A DNA stretch of 64,000 nt from Dactylis glomerata (lineage: Eukaryota > Streptophyta > Magnoliopsida > Poales > Poaceae). Where the stretch lies: positions 6,803,434 to 6,867,433 of the forward strand of contig QXEO01000143.1 in assembly GCA_007115705.1 (NCBI GenBank), given 5' to 3'. Position numbers and translations under genes: made by a program. How positions within the stretch are numbered: position 1 is the stretch's first letter; the number at the start of each line of letters is the position of its first letter. The notes under the pieces were generated by a model, which saw nothing but the letters and a program-made list of their open reading frames with translations, was not told the origin of the DNA and ran no database searches. Shown here piece by piece: positions 46,566 through 57,930 of the stretch.

Positions 46566-48442
46566 TTATAATTTTTTTCCAAAATGGGCACACATGTGCA
46601 TCTTAGAATGGCAAACAATGTTGTCCATAGGAGTTTTCAATTTTACCTTGTAGAAAAACCATTTTCCATTTTCGTAGTGTCGAAACTAGGGTTTTTTGTG
46701 AAGCAACTACCAAAACTAGCTTTGGTAACTGGAGCCCATCAATTTTCAAAAGTACTAGACCACATTTTATGTACATTTCACCAATAATTTGCTTGGCATA
46801 CCATTTGTGTGTATTTTTCAACATTTAGGCAACTTTGTGCCGATTTAGCAGGAACGGAGCCCGAATTGAACTGCAGGTGCCTCATAGGTTGCTCATGATT
46901 TTATGGAAAAATCATTTTAAGATTCAAAAGTTGTTATTTCATGGGAGATCCATGGAAATATTTGCATCATTCCACCCCTAGATAAGAATGGTAGCGCCGG
47001 CCGTTTTGGCCGCGTTTTGAAACGGGCGTAACGGATTCAAAAAAAATCAAAAAAATACGAAACTTGCGCACTTTGTCATGTTTTGTGGCCTAGCATCTAG
47101 GAAAAATAACAAACTTGAGATATTGCAAGTATCTTGAAAAAGTGTTCTCAGAAATGAGCTACCTTGTACGAAGATTCATGGGTTTTAGGGCAAACGACCG
47201 ATGTTATGGCCATGTGCATGGCATAGTTTATAATTTTTTTTCCAAAATGGGCACACATGTGCATCTTAGAATGGCAAACAATGTTGTCCATAGAAGTTTT
47301 CAATTTTACCTTGTAGAAAAACCATTTTCCATTTTCGTAGTGTCGAAACTAGGGTTTTTTTGTGAAGCAACTACCAAAACTAGCTTTGGTAACTAGAGCC
47401 CATCAATTTTCAAAAGTACTAGACCACATTTTATGTACATTTCACCAATAATTTGCTTGGCATACCATTTGTGTGTATTTTTCAACATTTAGGCAACTTT
47501 GTGCCGATTTAGCAGGAACGAAGCCCGAATTGAACTGCAGGTGCCTCATAGGTTGCTCATGATTTTATGGAAAAATCATTTTAAGATTCAAAAGTTGTTA
47601 TTTCATGGGAGATCCATGGAAATATTTGCATCATTCCACCCCTAGATAAAAACGGTAGCGCCGGCCGTTTTGGCCGCGTTTTGAAACGGGCGTAACGGAT
47701 TCAAAAAAAATCAAAAAAATACGAAACTTTCGCACTTTGTCATGTTTTGTGGCCTAGCATCTAGGAAAAATAACAAACTTGAGATATTGCAAGTATCTTG
47801 AAAAAGTGTTCTCAGAAATGAGCTACCTTGTACGAAGATTCATGGGTTTTAGGGCAAACGACCGATGTTATGGCCACGTGCATGGCATAGTTTGTAATTT
47901 TTTTTCCAAAATGGGCACACATGTGCATCTTAGAATGGCAAACAATGTTGTCCATAGAAGTTTTCAATTTTACCTTGTAGAAAAACCATTTTCCATTTTC
48001 GTAGTGTCGAAACTAGGGTTTTTTGTGAAGCAACTACCAAAACTAGCTTTGGTAACTGGAGCCCATCAATTTTCAAAAGTACTAGACCACATTTTATGTA
48101 CATTTCACCAATAATTTGCTTGGCATACCATTTGTGTGTATTTTTCAACATTTAGGCAACTTTGTGCCGATTTAGCAGGAACGGAGCCCGAATTGAACTG
48201 CAGGTGCCTCATAGGTTGCTCATGATTTTATGGAAAAATAATTTTAAGATTCAAAAGTTGTTATTTCATGGGAGATCCATGGAAATATTTGCATCATTCC
48301 ACCCCTAGATAAGAACGGTAGCGCCGGCCGTTTTGGCCGCGTTTTGAAACGGGCGTAACAGATTCAAAAAAAATCAAAAAAATACGAAACTTGCGCACTT
48401 TGTCATCTTTTGTGGCCTAACATCTAGGAAAAATAACAAACT
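46566..48442. repeat. Tandem array inside the CACTA, 663-664 bp unit, about 2.8 copies
   Basis: Copies begin at about 46566, 47229 and 47893; for example the CCAAAATGGGCACACATGTG motif recurs at spacings of 663 and 664 bp. Copies are almost identical. Each contains CGCCGGCCGTTTTGGCCGCG (inverted-repeat-like) and long A runs. Frames of up to 111 codons inside are duplicated with the unit and are not annotated as genes. Confidence 0.9.
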
Positions 48443-48589
48443 TGATAATATGGGGTCAGATTAACAAACTACTATACCTTTTTTACAGCATATTTTTGTT
48501 AGGTGATTAAAAAGTGATACATTTTTTATGCTACCCTCTCTCCAGCCAATCACAAGACCAGGATACGCCTCCCACGGATCAGCTTTCAG

Positions 48590-48810
48590 ATCATCTGAAC
48601 CGTCGAGACACACCATCCGACGCCCTAGCCCACCGCACTGCCTCCCGATCGAAACCCTAGCCCGCCGCATTCCCCCACTCTTCCCCCACTCTCTTCCCGG
48701 CGCGACCTCCCCTCTCTTCCCCCACTCTCTTCCCGGCGCGACCTCCCCTCTCCATCCGGTGCGCGGCTGCTCCCACTCGATCCGGTGCGCGGCTGCTCCC
48801 CTCTCTTCAG
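48590..48810 (+). other. Probable 5' UTR exon of the B3-like gene
   Basis: A C/T-rich leader-like sequence with two nearly identical 37-38 bp repeats (TTCCCCCACTCTCTTCCCGG) ends in TTCAG followed by GTGCGTTC, a good donor. The matching acceptor is TTTATTAG at 49786, seven bases before the ATG. Long first introns in the leader are common in plant genes. Confidence 0.45.
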
Positions 48811-49792
48811 GTGCGTTCTCCTCCTTCACTTAGGAGATTGCTTGCGGCCAGATTCGATTTTTGTTGCGTGTTTAGTTGCGTGTTTCTTGCGGCCAGATTC
48901 GACGGATTTGGTAGATTAAGGTTTAGATTAGGGTGTAGCACGGACGGATTTGGTACATTAGGTAGATTTGCGTGTTTCTTGCTGCCAGTTTCGATTTCTT
49001 ATGGACGGATTTGGTAGATTAGGGTTTAGATTAGATCTCTTATGCACAGACAGATTTGGTAGATTTGCGTGTTTCTTGCGGGCAGATTCGATTTCTGTAG
49101 AGGTATAGGATTGGCTGCTGAGAGAGGATGGGTTCTCATAGCTTAATTATGGTCTGATGTTTTAATTCTGGTAGCATATGTACATGTCCTCTGTAGATGA
49201 GGAGGAGGCGTTGACGTGCTGATTAAGCCTTTGATAGCACCATCCATCAATCTATCTATCTAATTAATGGAAAAAATCTGGAGTTTCTGTTTATATATTG
49301 TTCCTTCCAGATTGCTGCAATTTCTTAGTATTACTTGCGTGCAGAGAGGTTTCTTAAGCAGATGTTGCTTACATATATTGTGTTTAGAATGATGGGCACC
49401 ATCCATCAATCTATCTATCTTAAGCAGTTTCTGTTTACTTGTTCCTTCCAAATTAGAATGATGGGCTGTACATACATTGTGTTTAAGCACGTTTTAATTA
49501 GTACTGGTTGTGGAGGAGCTTTGATTTCCACAGGATCATGCCTGTGTTTATCCAGCTTAATTGGGATACAATCAGGACAAGGATAAGAAAAAGGATCAAA
49601 CAGAGAGTGCCACCTCACTTAAGCAACTTGATTGAGTGACACTTATTTAACAACCCAATTAGCATATGCCTTTTAAGTGCAAACAGAGAGGACATCCATA
49701 CCTTGCATCTGAACATTTGGTCTTCCTATTGCCATCTGGCTTATGACCATGGATAATTCATACATGTTTCTTCCTCTGTTTATTAGGTGACC

Positions 49793-50455
49793 ATGGATGA
49801 TGACATCATCGACCTTGTTTCACTAAGTGGAGATGAAGCTGGTGGAGATGAAGCTGGTGGAGATGAAGCTGGTGGAGATTATACGATTATCTGGCGAGGT
49901 CCAGACGCGGAGGGACCTCTTGAGGTGTTTGATCCATTCTGCTGCTATGGCAACATAGTTGCGCTGTCCCCTTCACAAGCTCAGTTTCTGAGAGATAGAG
50001 TTGCTGAGATGGAGCCTTACATACCTTACTATGTTTGCACTCTCAACGAAGCCATGGTTGTTGAAGACAAAGCAAAGATGGTACATCCTCTCTCACAAAT
50101 ATCATTTCTTTCTAGTCTATTTTTTTTCTAGTCTATTCCAAGTGGTAAATCTGTGCTACATTTCCATTTGCAGTACTTCACAAAGGATTTCAGCAAGCTG
50201 TGCCTCAGCCCATATTCATCGAAGATTGGAATATGGGTGGAAGTGTTCAACACGGGGCATGGGGACTTTGCTCTTGGTGATGTCCTGATGAAGATGAGCA
50301 AGGGCAAGGACAAGCGGATCATGCTAACAAGATTCTGGTGCAGGATAGTGCAGAAGATGGGGATGAAGGCAGGACAGATCTACCTGTTCTGGTTCCGCCG
50401 CACTACTAGTGTTCTAGGAAGAGGTGTGAGGATCTATGTTGAGAGGGTCGTTTAA
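49793..50455 (+). CDS. B3-domain-like protein encoded within the CACTA transposon, two coding exons
   Basis: Exon 49793-50080 (96 codons) and exon 50174-50455 join in phase 0 (ATG/GTACAT donor, TTTGCAG acceptor) to give 189 residues. The N-terminus is acidic with a threefold GDEAG repeat. The C-terminal about 110 residues resemble a plant B3 DNA-binding domain: MYFTKDFSKLCL near its start, GDVLMKMSKGKDK, then LTRFWCRIVQKMGMKAGQI and IYLFWFRRT, like the LTxGWxxFVxxNxLxxGDxxxF end of B3. The gene is intact and is on the strand opposite both transposase genes, with its own C/T-rich leader. It could bind the element's subterminal repeats, act as a regulator or anti-silencer, or be a captured host gene. 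The B3 assignment is by pattern only. Confidence 0.6.
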
Positions 50456-50944
50456 CTTTGTTGCTGATGGTCTAGGTTGGTTGCTGCTGGTGTTCTGGGA
50501 TGGTGCATTTTGCTGCTGGTGTTCTGGGATGCATTTTGCTGCTCTTGGTTGGTTGCTACTGTCTGGGATGGTAGATTTTGGTTCTCTTGGTTGGTTGGTG
50601 GTGGTCCAATGTTGGCTAGGTTATCTTTGCTAGTTGTAAGTATCTATGTTGGTGAATTATCCTAGTAGTAGTAGTACTCAAGGAATATGCAGTAAACCAG
50701 CTGGTTTGGACCTAATTATGTAATTATATTGTGTTGAACTACTATGCAATGATCCATCTGGACTTCTATAATATGCATTTGGATTTATGCAATGTCTGTT
50801 GTGCTCACTATGAACATGCTTTCTGTAATCCATTTGCATCTCTTGTGCTGACTTTGTTTAACAAAAGAGAGAGGGAATGACACAGACAGTTTGTTAGAGA
50901 AAAAAGAGTTAGGTTATGTATAAAAATTTCTGAAACGTATGTCT
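50456..50944. other. 3' flank of the B3-like gene
   Basis: T/G-rich sequence with repeats of GGTTGGTTGCTGCTGGTGTTC type, probably the 3' UTR. No gene seen. Confidence 0.4.
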
Positions 50945-50950
50945 TACAAG

Positions 50951-51030
50951 ATCACTATTGTAGCTCAATGGCAATGCCCAGTTTGTCTGTTCAGAGGTGC
51001 TGGGTTCGAATCCCAGTCCTCTGAATTTTT
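50951..51030 (+). ncRNA. tRNA-like Pol III module 1
   Basis: A-box-like TAGCTCAATGGC (50961-50972), B-box GGTTCGAATCC (51003-51013) inside a perfect 5 bp T-arm (CTGGG/CCCAG), and a T5 run at 51026-51030. The T-arm is extended by pairing of TTCAGAGG with CCTCTGAA, so it is not a normal cloverleaf. It could be a tRNA-derived SINE head or a small Pol III RNA. Transcription is not shown. Confidence 0.4.
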
Positions 51031-51084
51031 GGGAAAAAAAGAGAGAAGTTAACATATAAAATTCTTGACTTCTACAGCTAACAA

Positions 51085-51168
51085 GATCACTTGTATAGCT
51101 CACTGGCAATACACAGCACAATATAGCCAGAGGTTCTGGGTTCGAGTCCCAGTCCTCACAATATTTTT
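51085..51168 (+). ncRNA. tRNA-like Pol III module 2
   Basis: A-box-like TAGCTCACTGGC (51096-51107), B-box GGTTCGAGTCC (51139-51149) in the same CTGGG/CCCAG T-arm, and T5 at 51164-51168. It is offset from module 1 by 135 bp and shares its flanking ACAAGATCAC text, so the two are a tandem duplication. Confidence 0.4.
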
Positions 51169-51617
51169 GCTACACAACACAGAAATGTACACACAGCACA
51201 AATGCATCTCAAAATTCTACAGCAATACAAAGAGGTTCACAGAAATTATTTCAAACATCATCACCCAACACTAATCTGTGCTCATGATCATTAGCTCATC
51301 ACACAACATAGAAATGATTTAATAGGGAATACAAATGCATCATGATCATTAGCTCACAAACACACTGGTTTCAAAATGGAAAGCAAAAAAACAACAAATA
51401 GACCACAACAACATCCAGTTCACTTCACAGCCAAGACCACATTTTTTGCTTTGCAACCTCCTCTCAGGATCCTCCTCTCTGCTTATTCATTTCAGCAAAC
51501 CAAGACCTGAAAACCAAAGCAATGAACTTGCTCAGAAGTGTACATGATCCAATATGCAAAGCACATTGCCAAAATGGCAGGAAGCAAGATATAATTTACC
51601 TTACATATGCCAAAAAT

Positions 51618-54600
51618 CTATTCATCATCATCATCGAGATGAAAATTAGGAACTCGACGCGCTGTCCTGTTTTCTTCATCGTCGCTACAATACTGATACA
51701 TTGTATGATCAGTCTCGTTTTCTTCACCGTCCTCATTTTCTTCTCCACCAACTACCTCCACCCTTCTTTTCTTCATGCCTTCGACAATCGAGGCATCAAC
51801 GAGCACACGTGCTTGGCCCCTTCGCGCTCTGGTTAGCACATTTGCATCATTGGGTCGCACCGGAACTGCGGTGGAGTCATCTTCATCTTGATATGATAGT
51901 CCACCATCACCGGGAGCCTTCTCGATATCATCTTCGGCCACACTCTAGAGATGCCTATGTTGGAATCTTTGGACCACTCGCCAATCTCCACGTAAGCTTG
52001 TGTCTGGCAAATAAAATACCTTTGTTGCTTGTGTTGTCAGAATGAATGGATCATTCTTGTACCAGCACTTTGCAGTATTAATACTCTTGAAATAGCCATC
52101 ATCTCTGAAACCCATCTTCTTCTTACTACCATTATCAAACCAGACACATCGAAATAAGACGACCGACCGATGGACACCTAAGCTAGAGTTGTATTGCAAC
52201 TTGATGATGCTTGTGAGCTGACCGTAGAAGTCAATCTCCTCACCATCATGATCTCCCTCGGAAACGATTCCGCTATTTTGTGTCTTCCGGTTTTTCTCAC
52301 GGTCAACAGTGTGGTACCGGACCCCGTCAGCAATGCATGCAGAATAAAGTCTTACCCGTCTATCCGGTTCGCATGCCAAAGCAAAGAGGTCCTCAGTAAC
52401 CTTCTTCTCCTCATGCAGCTTTCCAATCTGCAAAAACAATAAAGGTGATCAATAACACACATAGAAATCATGTGGCAGATGATTCCAAGGTAAAACATCT
52501 CACATGAGTCTTAAACCACTTAGCAAATCCCTTTGCTAGCCATTTATTAACATTGATATCACCATCTTGCTGCTTCAACTCTTCCTTGCACAGCCTGCAA
52601 TGACCAACAAGAATGGTTAATTCAAACATCAGACATGAAAAAAAAGGTGTTTCTTCCAACCTAAGAAAAATGCACACAAGAGTTGACGTACTCGATATAC
52701 GGTTGAACCTCAGGGGAACTTCTGAGCACATACCAAACCATCTTCTCATAGTCATCACCAGCCTCCAAGTACTGTGACCCTCCGAGAAAGTGCACACCAT
52801 GGTTAAAAACAGAAACATCACCAGCCTCATAGTCATCCCGCTCTCTATTTCTGCCCGGGCGATTCCATCTTGTTTCCACATCGTCAAAGTACCTCGAGCA
52901 AAATGTCAAGCACTCATCAACGACATATGCTTCGGCAATCGATCCCTCGGGTCTGGCCATGTTCCGCACATAACGCTTGCATGTAAGCAGCCTTCTTTCT
53001 ACCGGGAACATCCAACCATACTGTGCAGGGCCTCTAAGCATTGCCTTTCCTAGTAAATGCACGGCCAAGTGAACCATCACGTCAAAGAAAGCCGGAGGGA
53101 AAATTTTCTCAAGCTTGCAAAGTATAACTGGGATGTCAGCTTCAAGTCTTTGCAGCACATCCATCTTCAGTGTTTTGCAGCACAACTCTCTAAAGAAAAT
53201 TCCAAGTTCAGCAACCGCTTGATATATATCCTGATGCATCATTCCTCGCAGGACTGCCGGTAAAACCCTTTGGAGTAGGATGTGACAATCATGGGTTTTC
53301 AGTCCTTGAAGCTTGCATCCATCAGCAGAAACACATTTTGCAAGGTTAGCGGCATATCCATCCGGAAACTTCACCGCTCTTATAAATTCACAAAATGCAA
53401 TCTTTTCTTCTTTAGTCATTGTATACCATGCTTCTGGCATTTCAAATGAATCTCCACCTTCAACCGGCTGTAGATGCAATTCTTTTCTTATTCCCATGTC
53501 TTCTAGATCTAGCCTGGAATTAACCGTGTCCTTTGACTTTCCTTCAATGTTCAGAAATGTGCCAAGCAGATTGTCACATATGTTTTTCTCGATGTGCATT
53601 ACATCGAGATTATGCCTCAACTTCAGATCTGCCCAGTATGGCAGGTCCCACAAAGAAGACCTCCTGCTCCAACATTGACCATCCTCACGCTTCCTTTTCT
53701 TTTGAAGCTTCCCTGGTCTCACATCCTTGACCTTCTCAAGTTGTTGCTGTAGCTCTTCTTTAGTGAACTCCGCTGGCTTCTCGCGGGGTTCAGTTTCTCC
53801 ATTGAATTCTTTGCTTCTCCGCCAACGATGGTTTGGAGGAAGAAAACGGCGGTGCCCGATAAAGCAGATCTTGTTTCGGATTCTCTTCGAGCAAGGGTCT
53901 TTGTCACAGCGCACACACGCCTGATAACCGGCTGTGATCCTCCCCGACAAAGTGTGCAGTGCCGGGAAATCATGGATGCACCATATGATTGCAGCACGTA
54001 GAGCAAACTTTACGGGGCTCAGGGCATCATACGTAAGCACACCTTTCCAGAGTAGTAGCAGTTCTTCTATGAGGGGCTCCATAAAGACATCGAAATCCTT
54101 TCCCGGAGATTTTGGACCCGGGATCAGTAGAGCCATCATGAAGTTGGACTGATCCATACAAGCCCATGGTGGCAGGTTGTAGGGCACCACAAATACAGGC
54201 CACATGCTGTATGATGTGCTCATGTTGCCGAAGGGCTTAAAACCATCCGTTGCAATGCCAAGTCTTATGTTCCTTGCATCAGCGGCAAAACTTTTATGTT
54301 TGTCGTCAAAGTCCTTCCATGCTTTTCTGTCCGCTGGATGGCTGAGTTCATTATCCACTGGTTGCCGCTTGACCTTGTGCCACTGTACCTCCGCTGATGA
54401 CTTCTTGGAAAGGAACATTCTTTTCAGCCTTGGAATCAAGGGAAAATGCCTCAACACCTTCTCCGGTATCTTCCTTTTCCCATCTGCATCCTTCCAACGA
54501 GAGGCATCACATTTCGGGCACTTGTCATGCTTGGCGAACTGCTTGCGAAACAGGACACAATTATTTGGGCAGACATGGATCGAAACATACCCAAGCCCCA

Positions 54601-55246
54601 ATTTCTGGATTATACTCAACGCTTCATCATAATGCTTGGGAACAGAGCTATTGGGGAATTGCAAGTTCAGAAGGTGGAGTATGGCATTGAATGCAGCATT
54701 GCTGATCCGGTAGTAAGACTTGACATGGAGCAACTTCACGGTGAATGTAAACCTTGAGAATTTACCTCCTTCATGGGCTGCAAGCTTTGCCTCCTCTAAC
54801 ACCTCAACAAACATTGACTTCTGTCCATCAACACGGTCTTCTGCGTCATACAGATCCTTGAATAGGTCAGGAATCCTGTCATCTTCATAGCCATCCTCCT
54901 CCTCTAACCCAGCATTCTCTTGCAGAACATTTTCTACAAAATCCATGGTATCATCATTATCACCGTGTGCCCCTGCATCTGGTTCAGCATGTGAAGGATC
55001 AGCATCTAAAGTTTCTCCATGGTGGATCCATCTATCATATGTGCTGGCCATTCCTCTAAGGAGCAGATGATCTTCTACTGTTCCTTGAGGTAGTTGATAA
55101 CGGTTCAGGCATTCGCAGCATGGGCAAAGAATGGCAACATCCTTGGCAAAAACTGTGCGGACATGTTGCATAAATTCTTCCACTCCCTTCAAATGTTGAG
55201 TGGAAAGCCTTCTAGCTCCACTAGTAATCCATCTTCTGTCAGCCAT
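51618..55246 (-). pseudogene. TNP2-type CACTA transposase, three exons, one amber codon
   Basis: Exons read on the minus strand are 55246-52692, 52594-52504 and 52427-51618, with agreeing phases (donor GA/GTACGT, acceptor TTGCAG). The start is MADRRWITSG. Residues about 5-75 form the transposase-associated domain (CPCCECLNRY). The TNP2 core follows (CPNNCVLFRKQF...CPKCDASRW, LGIATDGFKPFGNMSTSYSM, LLIPGPKSPGKDFDVF, LKLRHNLDVMHIEKN). A DUF4218-like region comes next (LEADIPVILCKLEKIFPPAFF) and a DUF4216-like region lies in exon 3 (SIIKLQYN, VVLFRCVWFD). The acidic tail ends DDDDE. It is the catalytic transposase that cuts at the TIRs. An in-frame TAG at 51947-51945 follows FQHRHL, where the family usually has a Trp; the frame then stays open to 51618. 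The lesion removes only about 109 C-terminal residues, so partial activity cannot be excluded. Confidence 0.88.
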
Positions 55247-56224
55247 CTGCCAAATAACATGAAATGATGCAACTTGGTCAGCTAAAGATTATTTTAGGAA
55301 TGTTAAGCAATTATGGTTCATCTAAATGGTCAGGTGCATGTGTATTCCAATCATCTTAAATAACAAGAAATTATAGCAGTGCACAATATACCATAGGTTA
55401 ATTTTTTTTGCAAAATTGGATGCATTGGTTTTCAGTGTTTCATGTTGGTGGTTGTCATGGGAATTATAGCAGTGCCTTCTAGCTCTACTTTTCAGGATCC
55501 ATACCATGGTCCTGGTAAGGCCATGGGATTGTCATTTTACAGAAAATTGGATGCAAAAACTAATTAACCACAGGGAAGGCATAATTAACCACAACACTAA
55601 CACAATGCAAGCTATTCATCAAGCATATCTTGGAGGTCTCTACCCAAGCTTCCTGACTAATCAGATGTGACAGAAGGTATAGAGTTTAATTACACACAAC
55701 AACAAGAATATCTAAACTAAATCGAATCACTATGAATCACTTCCAACAATGCAAGAAAAAGGCATAAATTTAGTCAATTTGCTCGTAATTTTTACAGAAA
55801 AGGGATAAAGGGGAGAGAGAGGAGAGGGGGGTGCAGACCAGGAGCAGGGGATCGTGGTGGAGGGGGGATCGTCGTCGATGGGGGCTCGTCATCGAGGGGG
55901 GGTCGTCGTGGTGGGGCGCTCTCCAGCAGATCCGCCGAGCGAGGGCCGACGCGCTCCAGCAGATCCACCGCCCGCCGCCGGACCAACCTCCGCCGCCGGA
56001 CCAACCTCCGCCGCTGGGGATGGGGCACCTGCACCGACCGCCTCCGCCTCGCCTCCGCCACAGGCCTCCGCCTCGCCTCCGCCTCCGACCGCCGGAGACC
56101 GCCTCCGCCTCCGCCAAAACTTAGAAGAGGGCTTCGAATTTTTCTAAGTCACAGGCTCGCTGGGCTGCTCTGTTAATCTATACCCTAATGTCTTTCCTAT
56201 ATACAATACATATCTATGCTATGT
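55247..56224 (-). promoter_or_regulatory. Upstream region of the TNP2 gene
   Basis: AT-rich to about 55790, then a GC-rich block (55830-56110) that on the minus strand is a GGCGGAGGCGGAGG-type run. This resembles a leader exon or CpG-rich promoter. Frames here are simple-sequence artefacts. Confidence 0.4.
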
Positions 56225-56227
56225 CAC

Positions 56228-56311
56228 AAGCAGCTCTGTAGCTCATTGGCAAGGTGGCTCGATGGGGTGCGCTCGGTCGCGGGTTCGACTCCCCTCGCGC
56301 GCATGCTTTTT
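56228..56311 (+). ncRNA. tRNA-like Pol III module 3
   Basis: A-box-like TAGCTCATTGGC (56239-56250), B-box GGTTCGACTCC (56282-56292) and T5 at 56307-56311. The upstream text ACAAGCAGCTCTG resembles that of modules 1 and 2. The body is GC-rich and diverged from them. It lies between the right subterminal repeats and the TNP2 promoter. Confidence 0.4.
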
Positions 56312-56689
56312 GCCGGCGGTCGAGGGTTGCAGCGGGCCGTGGAGTGTTGGGCCGTGGGGGGCGCGCTGAGCGGGCCGTGGAGTGTTGGGCCGTGGGGGGC
56401 GCGTGAGTGGACAGCAGCAGCCCGGTTGGGCCGTGGGGGTTGGGCTGGGGGCGCGCGAGTGGACGCAGCAGCCCAATATGAGGTTGGCCCTATAGCTTGG
56501 GAGTGGACTGGGTCCCACATGTCAGATTAGGTCAATAAGTCAACATCTGTTCACTGCTAGTGGGTCCTATCTGTCAGTGAGTCTGAACTGAGTGTTGAAA
56601 TATGACATGTAACTTGAATGTGACACCTAGGAAAGACACATAAGCAAAGTTGATGACTTGTCCTTCTGTAATATTCTTTTAAAATTATC

Positions 56690-56937
56690 ATAATCGTTAC
56701 GACGATCTATTTTCATCGTAAGCGGCTCTGGATAAGGTTTGAAGCTGCATGAGATAGGTTATGACGATTTTGTGTCCACTGGGTTATGACGTTTCTGGTT
56801 CAAATCGTCGTAATTTTTAGGGCTGGTGGCCTCCCCAATTAGGCCATGACGATTTGGTATAAAATCGTCACTATTTTATGACACTTTTCTCTAGGGTCAT
56901 GATGAAAACGTCACTAGTCAACACATTTCTTGTAGTG
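56690..56937 (-). repeat. Right TIR and subterminal repeats of the CACTA
   Basis: Mirror of the left end: several TGACGATTT / AAATCGTC motifs followed by the inverted 20 bp TIR ending at 56937 and the GGA duplication. Confidence 0.85.
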
Positions 56938-57930
56938 GGAGTTTGGTGGAAAATTATACTTGCTTAACCTATCTATTGTTCCTGAGGTGGGTGATGGTGA
57001 CAACAATGATAATGGAGATGATCCTGGGAATGGTGAAAATGGTGACAATGTTAAAAAGGACAAGGATGTGGAGCATCATTTGGAGGGAGGTAGACCCATG
57101 GATACTGATCAACAGGGTAACAGTACTCCTGCTCCTGCACCTGCCAATGGAGGTTCAGGTAGCAAAAGTTTGCAGCAAACTATGATGTGCTTCACTCCTG
57201 TGGGTTCTGTGCAGCTGAGTAATGAGGACAGAGTAAAGAGTAAGATCTTGGGTACACCTGGTGTTACTTATAAGACTCAGAGAGAGAGTAGATAGAGGCC
57301 CAGAAGAAAATATTGCTGTCCAGTTGATGTCCCAATTTGACAGTGAAGCTGAGGAAGATGATGATGACCTGGAAATGGATGGCGCTATGGCTTCTGCTAC
57401 TCCTGTCTTTGCTGATATTCAAGAACCTGGTGAGAAGAGGAAAGGCAAGGAGAAATGGGGCCCTGTTCTTGCAGTTAGACAAAGTGATAGGATTATCAAG
57501 GATGGAAGGTCAATGATTGAAAAAGCACAAGAGTTGAAGAAGAAAAAAAACTTGGAAAAGCCTAAAGGTATGCCCCTTGGTTTTTGTAACTCTTTTGCTG
57601 TGCTAGAAAATGATGCTCTGGTAGGAAAAGCTTGTGATGCTGGTTTGTCCTTTGGTAATAAACAAGGGAATATTTTTGAAAAAATTGATGCTATTAAGCA
57701 TAAGGAAGTAAATAGATTAGTGTCTTTTAGAGAAAATAATCCTGATATGTTTTTACCTGTCAACCTGGGTGTGGAGGTTGGGAGTGTCGTCTCTCCCGAT
57801 CAGAAGAGTTCTTCTGACAGTGGTGATGAAAATGATAATACTATAGATGAAGAAATGGAGAACTTATCTCCCTGGGTAGAAGTCTTTACTAAACGTAGTA
57901 GTAGTAAAAGGAAGTTAGTTTTCAGATCAA

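Larger units (their letters stand above)
40863..56937 (-). mobile_element. CACTA (En/Spm) transposon, 16,075 bp, nearly intact, with extra genes
   Basis: The terminal inverted repeats are CACTACAAGAAATGTGTTGA at both ends (20 bp perfect). The target duplication is GGA (40860-40862 and 56938-56940). Subterminal regions are packed with TGACGATTT / AAATCGTCA motifs in both orientations (40885-41160 and about 56690-56920). It carries a TNP2-type gene and a Transposase_24-type gene (minus strand), a 663 bp tandem array, a B3-like gene (plus strand) and three tRNA-like modules. The two transposase genes each have one nonsense codon and otherwise good splice sites and frames. Strand is given as that of the transposase genes. 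Confidence 0.95.

Noticed and set aside
46584..48114. Frames of 67-111 codons in the 663 bp array
   Set aside because: They repeat with the array unit and have no domain or start context.
50951..51168. Canonical tRNA genes
   Set aside because: A- and B-boxes are present, but no proper acceptor stem or anticodon arm can be drawn; reported as tRNA-like modules instead.
55770..56147. Pro/Arg/Ala-rich frames upstream of TNP2
   Set aside because: Product of a GGCGGAGGCG-type simple repeat; more likely a leader region.
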